This document shows positions 1-8,327 of a DNA stretch of 64,000 bases, piece after piece. The translations under genes and the position numbers were made by a program. Under the pieces are notes generated by a model. That model was not told where the DNA came from, did not search any database, and saw only the letters and a program-made list of their open reading frames with translations. Source of the DNA: Saccharothrix obliqua (GTDB lineage Bacteria > Actinomycetota > Actinomycetes > Mycobacteriales > Pseudonocardiaceae); the NCBI RefSeq assembly GCF_019375475.1, contig NZ_JAHXGQ010000002.1, forward strand, positions 744,001-808,000, in the 5' to 3' direction. Position 1 is the stretch's first letter. The number at the start of each line of letters is the position of its first letter.

Positions 1-71
1 CCAGCGACTTGAACCTGCTCGTTGTGGGGATCGATGATCCACCGCTGCGGTGAAGAGGTCCCGGTGGCCGG

Positions 72-497
72 TCATGCTGCTGTGGCTTTCCGGACCTGCT
101 GCGCGCGAGTCAGGGCGACGATGTGCGCGCGAACGTGGTCGATGAGCGCTTCGGGAAGTTGGATGTTGATCGAGCGGTTGAGCTCGTCGCGCTCGCGCAT
201 GGACTCCTCGACACCGACGTCGGTCAGGTCGATGGGGGCATAGTCGAGCAGTTGGTCGGCGTAGCGGCCGACGACCAAGCGGCGGTGCCAGTCCGGTGTG
301 CCGGGATAGGGCCGGTGTTCGGAGGCCGAGGCGCGGAACCGTCCGGGTAACGAGGTCAGTGAGGCCACGATTCCGGTGCTCGTACGAGGGCGACGGTAAC
401 CGGACGCCGAACCTGGACTTGTGTCCGGGATGCGGACGGCTGAAGAATCGGCGCGACGAGACATGTGCAGATAGCTACGAACGCGGAGTGGCCGCAA
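72..497 (-). CDS. hypothetical protein, possibly a remnant
   Basis: Open frame ending at a stop at 72. Only the C-terminal half (from about 330 down to 72) looks like a protein: it has balanced composition with segments such as VVGRYADQLLDYAPI and LPEALIDHVRAHIV. The N-terminal half runs through the leader of the adjacent CRISPR array and is basic and unstructured, so the true start is unclear and may lie near 330-360. I do not recognise the family. It lies on the leader side of the first CRISPR array, where cas genes often sit, but it shows no Cas motif. It may be a decayed gene. Confidence 0.35.
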   Translation of the reverse strand: MRPLRVRSYLHMSRRADSSAVRIPDTSPGSASGYRRPRTSTGIVASLTSLPGRFRASASEHRPYPGTPDWHRRLVVGRYADQLLDYAPIDLTDVGVEESMRERDELNRSINIQLPEALIDHVRAHIVALTRAQQVRKATAA

Positions 498-613
498 CCG
501 TCAGGCACCGACCATGGCAGGGCGGCCGAGATGCGGAGGCCACCATTCCACAGGGCGCCACTCAGCAACATCACGAAACGGTAACCCGCTCGTATCGTGC
601 CTGTTCAGAAAGT
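395..613 (+). promoter_or_regulatory. CRISPR leader 1
   Basis: This sequence directly upstream of the first repeat recurs, with about 80 % identity judged by eye, upstream of the second array (1775-1983). Shared blocks include ctggacttgtgtccgggatg, cggacggctgaa and, next to the repeat, aacggtaacc followed by cgtatcgtgcctgttcag. Duplication of the same sequence only upstream of arrays identifies it as the leader, where the crRNA promoter lies and new spacers are integrated. It places the newest spacers at the left end of the array. Confidence 0.8.
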
Positions 614-1541
614 GGTCTCCCCGCGCAGCGGGGGTGGGTCCACCGCGCTGTTCAACGGCCTCCAGCAGGCCAAGGTCTCCCCGCGCAGCGGGGGTGGGTC
701 CTCGCCCATCCCCGCTTCCGCGGCGAGTACATCGGTCTCCCCGCGCAGCGGGGGTGGGTCGATGATCAAAGAGGCCAGGGAGGCCCGAGGGCTGGTCTCC
801 CCGCGCAGCGGGGGTGGGTCCAGCGCGCCGCCGAGGTCGCCGACTACGAGGCCGGTCTCCCCGCGCAGCGGGGGTGGGTCGGCAGGTGCCTGATGCCGCA
901 CCGCCACGAACTCGGTCTCCCCGCGCAGCGGGGGTGGGTCCTATGTTGACCGCCGGGCCTGCCAGGCTCCCAGGGTCTCCCCGCGCAGCGGGGGTGGGTC
1001 CCTCGTAGACGAGCTGGTAGCGCTCGCCGGTCAGGTCTCCCCGCGCAGCGGGGGTGGGTCCCCGTACGGCGACCGCGGGGTGCTGCGCAAGGAGGTCTCC
1101 CCGCGCAGCGGGGGTGGGTCCAGGGCGAGCTGGTTCGGGTCGACCTCGGCCTGGGTCTCCCCGCGCAGCGGGGGTGGGTCCCTCACCAACGCGGAGCTGA
1201 ACAGCGCGAACCTGGTCTCCCCGCGCAGCGGGGGTGGGTCCTACAGCGGCACTGGCGGCGAGCTGAAGGGTGTGGTCTCCCCGCGCAGCGGGGGTGGGTC
1301 CGCGCGTTGCATCGCGCCGACGCTCGGAAGGCCGGTCTCCCCGCGCAGCGGGGGTGGGTCGACTCATGGCTCTATCTCCTGATGTGGTCATGGGGTCTCC
1401 CCGCGCAGCAGGGGTGGGTCGCTGGAGGTGGCGGCATGAGCCAGGTACCCGACGGTCTCCCCGTGCAACGGGGGTGGGTCCTCCGGAGAGGTGGGCGGCC
1501 GATGCGGTGTAGTGGTCTCCCCGCACAGCGGGGGCGAGTCC
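614..1541 (+). CRISPR. CRISPR array 1, 16 repeats
   Basis: Sixteen repeats start every 60 bases from 614 to 1514. Each repeat is 27 nt starting GGTCTCC, with an inner hairpin CCCCGC-GCA-GCGGGG and the end GGTGGGTC, plus a 28th position that is mostly C and sometimes G. The varying last base fits a PAM-derived nucleotide as in type I-E systems. Fifteen spacers of about 32 nt all look different. The last three repeats (1394, 1454, 1514) carry substitutions, which marks the distal end and agrees with the leader on the left. The repeat resembles actinobacterial I-E repeats, with a one-base shorter loop. No cas gene is visible in the window. Confidence 0.97.
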
Positions 1542-1774
1542 TCGCTGTCACCCTGCACGACAGTCTGGACCGCTTGGCGCACGGAAGTTGACGCGCGCCT
1601 CGTTCAGCAACAGGATGCTCGGCGCGCGAGGCGATCAGGTTGTGGGGGGGCGATCTTCGTCGGAGCACAATTCCCGCATTACCACCAGGCAACCCTCGTC
1701 GTCCGGTATCCAACGTCGCCGCGATCGCCGTAGGGGCCCGCCACGCAAGGTCCGGTTCAGCACGTGCACTTGGT

Positions 1775-1983
1775 CAAACCTGGACTTGTGTCCGGGATGC
1801 GGACGGCTGAACAATCAGCACGACGAGACATTCGCAGCTACGAACGCGGCGCAGCCGCGGCCCCGCCGGGCGCACCAAACCATGGCAGAACAGCCGAGAT
1901 ACGGAGTCCGCCGTCTTCGAGGACACACCATCCAGCAACATCACGGAACGGTAACCGGTCCGTATCGTGCCTGTTCAGGGAGC
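1775..1983 (+). promoter_or_regulatory. CRISPR leader 2
   Basis: Homologous to the sequence at 395-613: the blocks ctggacttgtgtccgggatg, cggacggctgaa, cagcaacatcacg and cgtatcgtgcctgttcag are shared in the same order and end at the same distance from the first repeat. The second array is therefore an independent locus with its own promoter and integration site, not a continuation of the first. Confidence 0.8.
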
Positions 1984-3564
1984 GTTCTCCCCGCGCAGCG
2001 GGGGTGGTCCGGTGCGGGGGTCGTCGGGTTCGGTGAGGGCGGGGTTCTCCCCGCGCAGCGGGGGTGGTCCCGTCCATCAGGTGGCCCAGGCGGTCGACCC
2101 CGAGTTCTCCCCGCGCAGCGGGGGTGGTCCCGACGTCAAGAAGGTCAAGGCGACCGCCGAGGCGTTCTCCCCGCGCAGCGGGGGTGGTCCGTCGACCTCT
2201 ACACAGTCAGCCCCGGTGCCGCTGTTCTCCCCGCGCAGCGGGGGTGGTCCCCGGGCTCGGCCGCCGGGCAGGTGCCAGGGGTGGTTCTCCCCGCGCAGCG
2301 GGGGTGGTCCCAGCACCGGCTCTACTCGCTGCTCAGCCAGCTTGTTCTCCCCGCGCAGCGGGGGTGGTCCGACGTTCACCGCCACGGCCTCGTCGACGCC
2401 GCCGTTCTCCCCGCGCAGCGGGGGTGGTCCCAAGGTCTCCCGGCAGGGCGGCTCGGAGTTCGGGTTCTCCCCGCGCAGCGGGGGTGGTCCCCACGCGGTC
2501 AGCGCGCCGCCGGCGGTGAGCAGCGTTCTCCCCGCGCAGCGGGGGTGGTCCCACGGCCTGGACGCCGGTCTCCACCGAGGTCAGGTTCTCCCCGCGCAGC
2601 GGGGGTGGTCCCCAGATCAGCGTGGACAGCACGCCGGTGGCGTCGTTCTCCCCGCGCAGCGGGGGTGGTCCCTCCCGGCCCAGGAAGGCGGCAGCCGATG
2701 ACCAGTTCTCCCCGCGCAGCGGGGGTGGTCCGACCCCGACGCACTGTGGCGAGTAGTGCTGGAGGTTCTCCCCGCGCAGCGGGGGTGGTCCGCCTGGCGT
2801 GGCGCGGGTGGCGGGCACGGCGTTGTTCTCCCCGCGCAGCGGGGGTGGTCCCGACCCGGAGCGGTGGGGTGCTCGGCTGGACGCGTTCTCCCCGCGCAGC
2901 GGGGGTGGTCCCGACGAGGGCAAGTCGGACCCGGTGGACGTCGGGTTCTCCCCGCGCAGCGGGGGTGGTCCCCGCGTCACGCAGATCCCGGGCCTGCGGC
3001 GTGAGTTCTCTCCGCGCAGCGGGGGTGGTCCACCACCAGCGCCGACCCCGACACCGCCCGCATCGTTCTCCCCGCGCAGCGGGGGTGGTCCCCGGATCGT
3101 GTAGCCGAGCGCGACCGTGAGCGGGTTCTCCCCGCGCAGCGGGGGTGGTCCGCTGGTCCCCGGGCTGCCCGACGAGCAGGCCCGGTTCTCCCCGCGCAGC
3201 GGGTGTGGTCCTCCGTTGGCCCCGATCGACATGGGCGCGCCAGCGTTCTCCCCGCGCAGCGGGGGTGGTCCGAGCGACGACGCGACCGCCCTCGTGGCGA
3301 TCCGGTTCTCCCCGCGCAGCGGGGGTCCCTTACCGCGTCTACGTCGACAGCGTCGTTCTCCGTTCTCCCCGCGCAGCGGGGGCGGTCCCGTCATGTGGGA
3401 CTCCGTCCCGTGGTTTGTCGGAGTTCTCCCCGCGCAGCGGGGTAGTCCAAACCGGGCGTGCTTACGATCCGGCTGGGCTCGTTCCCCCTGTGCAGCAGAG
3501 GTGGTCCCGCATCCCGGATGATGCGCCGTCCGTCGTCGCCGTTCCCCCGCAGCGGGAGTGGTCC
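1984..3564 (+). CRISPR. CRISPR array 2, about 27 repeats
   Basis: Repeats start at 1984 and recur every 60 bases to 2464, then from 2525 every 60 bases to 3305; four further degenerate repeats begin at 3362, 3423, 3481 and 3541. The repeat is 27 nt, starting GTTCTCC, with the same CCCCGC-GCA-GCGGGG hairpin as array 1 but ending GGTGGTCC. Position 28 is C or G. One spacer is 1 nt longer (before 2525), and the repeat at 3305 has lost 2-3 bases. Progressive decay at the right end is the expected trailer and agrees with the leader at the left. The spacers look distinct from each other. Confidence 0.97.
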
Positions 3565-4071
3565 TGCAGCTTTGGGCCCTCCACGGCACCGACCCAGTCT
3601 GGGTGGACCCCCGCGTGTTCTCGTGCTGCGTCTGACCGAAGCCGGCCACACGCCACGGGCCGCGGAGAATTGGGCGTGCCGCAGCATTCCCGCCTACAAC
3701 GACGTCACCGGCGAGCAGCTCGACGCGTTCGCCGCGTACCTGGCCGGGATGTGGAGCTGCTGGGAGGCGGCAAGCTGGGCGAGCCACAGGCACCGTCATC
3801 CTGGTGGCCGTACGTGAATGAACACCGCGTCATGGCGGCGTGGCACGCGCACCCATAGCTACCTGTTGGTGTTCTTCGGCAGGTAGGCAGTCGCGGACCA
3901 GGTTTCCTCCGTCGGTCTTGGTGGCCTCCAATCACCACCGCTCCGGGGGGACCAGTGCGGGGTTCACGGTGGAGGGCCGACTGAGGGAAAACCTGGCGAA
4001 CAGACCCGGAGCCGCGGGTCGTCCTGGTATGCCGGACCCGCCCGGTGAGAGCGGTGGCCAGGGGGCGCGGG
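3565..4071. other. intergenic, no recognisable gene
   Basis: About 500 bases between the decayed end of array 2 and the AfsR-like gene. A short plus-strand stretch around 3690-3800 has protein-like composition (GEQLDAFAAYLAGM), but it has no supported start, is short and is not recognised. It may be the remnant of a gene displaced by array growth. The promoter of the downstream regulator should lie here, but I see no clear -35/-10 pair. Confidence 0.5.
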
Positions 4072-6911
4072 ATGGTGGTGGAGTTCAGGCTTCTCGGCGG
4101 CGTGCGGGCGCACCGGGACGGCACACCGGTGGACCTGGGGCACCGCCGGCAGCGCGGGGTCCTGGGTGTGCTGCTGGCCGAGGCCAACCAATCCGTGCCA
4201 GTCGAGCGGTTGCTGGACCGGGTGTGGGGTGAACCCGCGCCGCGGCGCGGACGCGACACCCTCTACAGCTACCTGGCCCGCCTGCGCGGAGCATTGGCTG
4301 GCCTTGACGGGGTCCGGTTGGAGCGCCACTCCGGCGGTTACCGCCTCAGCCTCGACGAACACACCATGGACCTGCACCGCTTCCGCGACCTGCTCACCCG
4401 CGCGCCAGGGCCACGCGGGACGACGAGCAGGCTTCGGCGCTGTACAAGCAGGCGCTCAACCTGTGGCGAGGCGAGCCGCTGCCCGAACTGGACAGCTCGT
4501 GGGCCGAGGATCTGCGGGCCACTCTGGAGCGGCACCGCCTGGCCGCAGAGCTTGACCACGCCGATATCGCGTTGCGCTTGGGCCGGCACAGCGATCTCCT
4601 GCCCTCGCTGACTGAGCAAGCTGGCCGTCATCCGCTGGACGAACGCCTCGCCGGTCAGCTCATGCTCGCCCTGTACCGCAACGGACGCCCAGCCGACGCG
4701 CTGTCCCACTATCAGCAGCTCCGCGCCCGGCTCACCGACGCACTCGGCACCGACCCCGGCCCGTCACTCCAGCGCCTCCACCAGCAAATCCTCACTGCCG
4801 ATCCCGTCTTGGCTGAACCGACGGAGGTAGAGGACGGTTCACGGGTAGTGCCCCGCCAGTTGCCCGCCTTGCCCGGACCTTTCCTTGGCCGTGACATCGA
4901 ACTGGCCGGACTGGATGACACCGCCCTGGAAAGCGGACCGGGCGCGAACCCGCCGGACGCGCCGCCCGACGTCTTACAGGCGACAGGGGCGGCGGTGCTC
5001 GTATCGGCGATCGGCGGCCTGGGCGGGATCGGCAAGACGTGGCTCGCCTTGACCTGGGCGCACCGCAACCTAGAGCGGTTCCCCGACGGTCAACTGTTCG
5101 TCGACTTGCACGGCTTCAGTCCCGCGGGCGATCCGGTGGAGCCCACGGTGGCGTTGCGGGGGTTCCTCGACGCTCTCGGCGTCAGCCCCGACCGCATCCC
5201 GAACGACCTCGACGCGCGGGCCGCCCTGTACCGCAGCCTGGTCGCGAACAAACGAATGCTGGTCGTGCTGGACAACGCCGCCACCGCCGAGCAGGTCGTC
5301 CCACTGCTCCCCGGCTCGCCGACCTGCACCGTGCTGATCACTGGCAGACACCGGCTCGCCTCCCTGATCGACCGGCACGGCGCCCGCCACCTGCCCCTGG
5401 ACGTCCTGTCCCACAACGAAGCCTGCGCCCTGCTGACCGCCCGGCTGGGCGCCGACCGCGTCGCCGCCGAGTCCGATGCCGTGGACGAGCTGATCGAGCT
5501 GTGCGGGGGCCACCCGCTCGCATTGGCGATCACCGCCCGCATCGGCGCCACCCGCACCGCAGTCCCACTGGCCGAGGTCGCCGCCGAACTTCGTGAATTC
5601 GGACTGGAAATGCTCGACCACGACACCGACCTGGCCGCCAGCCTGCCCACCGTCCTGTCCTGGTCCCTACGCCGACTCACCGATCAACAACGCACCCTGT
5701 TCGCACTGCTCGGGATCTCACCCGGACCCGACACCACCCTGCCCGCCACCGCCGCCCTCACCGGCCTAGCAGGCCAGTCTGCCCGCAAGGCACTCCTGGC
5801 GTTGGAGGACGCCGCACTACTCGACCGGCGGCCGAGTGGCCGGTACGCAATGCACGACCTGATCCGCGCCTACGCCGCCACCACCGCACACAACCTGCCC
5901 GAACACGTGCGGGAGGCGGCCCTGGTACGGGTGACGGACTTCTACCTGCACACTGCCCACACCGCCGGGCGTCTCCTCGACCCCAACCGCACGCTGGCAC
6001 ACCCCGAGCCGCCCGCACTCGGCGTCCACCCGCACTCACTGCCTGACGCCGAGTCTGCGATGGCCTGGCTGTCCGCCGAGCACGCCACCTTGCTGGCCAC
6101 TCAACGTGCTGCCACTACCCTGGGCCTCCACAGCGTGGTGTGGCATCTGGCCGCGGCGCTGGACACCTTCCACTTCCGGCTGGGACACCGACGCGACGCA
6201 GTGGCCGTATGGCAGGCCGCGCTGGAAGCCGCCCACCACCTGCCCAACCCCACCACCCGCATCCGCTCTCACCGCAATCTCGGCCGAGCCTGCGACCTGT
6301 TGGGTCGGCACGACGAGGCCATCGGCCACCTGGACCGCGCCCTCGTCCTGGCCGAACAGCACCACGACCCCACCGAACAGGCCATTACGCACCGGGCGCT
6401 CGCGATCTCCTGGGGGCAATGGGGGGACTACCGACGAGCTTTGAAGCACGCCCGCCACGCCCTCGACCTCCACCGCGCCCTCGACCAGTCGGTAGGAGAA
6501 GCCGCCGCGCTCAACCTGGTGGGCTGGTACGCCGCACAGCTGGGCGACTTCACCACGGCCCGCGAACACTGCCACACCGCTCTTGCCCTGCACCGCCACC
6601 ACCATGACCTCGGCGGCGAGGCGGCCACCCTGGATAGCCTCGGCTTCATCGCCCGCCACACCGGCGAGCACCAGCAGGCTCTCGACTACTACCGACAGGG
6701 CCTCACTCTGCTCCGCACCCTCGGCCACTCCTATCAGGTCGCGAACATCCTCGACAACCTCGGCCACACCCACGCCGCCCTCGGTCAACGCGGCAAAGCC
6801 CGCGCAGTGTGGCGAGAGTCGCTTCATCTGTACCAGACCCAAGGCCGCGACGACGACGCCGACCGCATCCAACGGCAACTCGACGACCTCGACTCGACCA
6901 GAACTCCTTGA
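4072..6911 (+). pseudogene. AfsR/SARP-type regulator (wHTH-BTAD-NB-ARC-TPR), frameshifted
   Basis: Translation from ATG 4072, preceded by AGGGGG, gives a SARP winged-helix domain (FRLLGGVRAHRDG ... LLDRVWGEPAPRRGRDTLYSY). Near 4400-4406 the frame must shift from one to the next: reading 4401 onward in the other frame restores the BTAD domain (ASALYKQALNLWRGEPLPEL). A single missing base explains this. After BTAD come an NB-ARC ATPase (P-loop GGLGGIGKT at about 5010-5040, Walker B LVVLDN near 5260, GGHPLAL near 5510) and a C-terminal TPR array (about 6060-6890). Proteins of this architecture are pathway activators of secondary metabolism and development. As sequenced it makes only a 120-residue DNA-binding fragment plus a separate 779-residue open frame. 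Genuine decay or a sequence error are both possible. Confidence 0.85.
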
Positions 6912-6945
6912 CCCCGCAACTCGCCGCAGTATGAGAAGAGCGTGA

Positions 6946-7420
6946 TCACCGCGGACAAGGAGGGCGATGTCTACGGACACCGCCCAGAAGTCCGCTGACC
7001 ACCCGCATGGGCGGTCGCGTGCCAGTGGCGATCATGGGCACGTCGTCGCCCTGGTCGGGCCAGAACCCCTTGCAACACCACGGGCACCGGACGGCAGGCG
7101 GACACTCACGGCACCTGGGGGCACGGCTCTCGGCGTCCATGTGCCGGATCCGCTGGGCGAACCTCTTGTAGACGCCCGGATGCCTTCCCTGGCTGCCCTT
7201 GCCGTCGCTTCGATCGGTGGCCAGCAACGTGATCGCGCACAGCAGGGCTTCCAACACGTTCATCGCTAGAAACCGGAGCCGCAGCGTGATGCCCGGCGGC
7301 GAACGTCGTCAGCGCTGCCCACGGGTACCTGCCCAATTCGCCGATCTCACTGCGCTCGACAACCTCAACGCCGCAGCGCAGTCGCCGGAGATCGTCTCGG
7401 TGGGCGGTCACCTCGCTCAT
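6946..7420 (-). pseudogene. hypothetical small Cys-containing protein, frameshifted
   Basis: The start at 7420 gives MSEVTAHRDDLRRLRCGVEV ... YPWAALTTFAA. At about 7300 a GGG run must lose one G for the protein to continue as GITLRLRFLAMNVLEALLC ... and end at 6946. The reconstructed ~157-residue protein has a CRECPPAVRCPWCC cysteine cluster that could bind metal. The family is not recognised. The two frames join seamlessly at the GGG run, so this is one gene split by a one-base insertion, as with the neighbouring AfsR-like gene. It converges with that gene, with 34 bases between their ends. Confidence 0.6.
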
Positions 7421-8327
7421 CCATCCGGATCAGCCCGGTTCGACGGTGAGCAGGGTCTCGCAACACAGCCGCGCGCGACACCCGCGGGGTGCCCTGCTCG
7501 GCTGGTATGGGCAGCCTGGCCGGACTCCGAGGCGCACGTATCGGTCTGCACCATGCCGAAGACTTGTTCCCACCTCCCATTCTCAATACGACTGCCCGCA
7601 ACAAGGACGGGGTCCGGACTGCCTCGAAGGTGTCGTCACTCCTGCCGTATGCGGGCCGCCGGCGGGAGGGAGTCCATGGCGACAAGCTTTCACGCACCCA
7701 GTGCCCCACAGACGTACTACAGCCATTGTCACCGGACTCGCGGCACGAGGAGCCGAACGGCCAGCGGGCGGTCGTGTCAAGCGGCGCGCCGAGCAGGCCG
7801 AGCAGGCCGAGCACAAGGCCCCGCGATGTGTTCACCGACTTGCAGGCAAGCGAGTCTGGGTCGACCGCAGCCCGATCCCTTGCCCCTGACCGCCACCTTT
7901 GCCGTCCACAGGGGTACCGACCTAAGAGGTCCCCCAACCTGTCCTTCCATGTGATCCTCCATGTGCACCGCCACAGGACCCTCGCTACCGCACTGACCGT
8001 CACTTGTGCCGTGATGCGACCAGGTCGAAACGCTTGGAGTACGGAGGACGACTTCACCGATTGGCGCGATAGAAATCGAGACCGCCACTGCGAATGATGG
8101 GCGATACCGGCCGTAGCAGCGCACGTCCGCTCCATGGTACCCCGAATGAACTGTCCTGTTTGGACGCTACGAAGCGTATACAAGACAACAATCAGGCTAG
8201 GTCCAGGACCCGCTTCCCTTTGGGGGTCTTCATGGCGATCCGTCTTGGAGGGCGGTACCCCGCCGACCGCCGCGTCAGCCGAAGGCTGGGATGGGCAGCG
8301 GGCTTATGGCCAAGATGGTTCGGGTGT
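7421..8327. other. intergenic, no supported gene
   Basis: About 900 bases with long but basic, Ser/Arg-rich reading frames on both strands, without domain signatures or good ribosome-binding sites; they look like spurious frames of GC-rich DNA. A short dyad (acgct-acga-agcgt) at about 8164-8177 sits beside a locally AT-rich stretch (gtatacaagacaacaatc) and could be a regulatory site. Nothing else is seen. Confidence 0.5.

Noticed and set aside
1..500. cas gene at the left edge
   Set aside because: The protein-like frame at 72-497 shows no Cas motif and is too short.
296..3858. Long open frames through both CRISPR arrays (for example 501-1526 minus, 1588-3120 plus, 2333-3799 minus)
   Set aside because: A 60-base period keeps frames open through stop-free repeats; products are just repeat translations such as GLPAQRGWV, with no other protein character.
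7365..8183. 272-codon minus-strand frame
   Set aside because: Low-complexity Arg/Ser-rich product, no ribosome-binding site, and no third-position bias.
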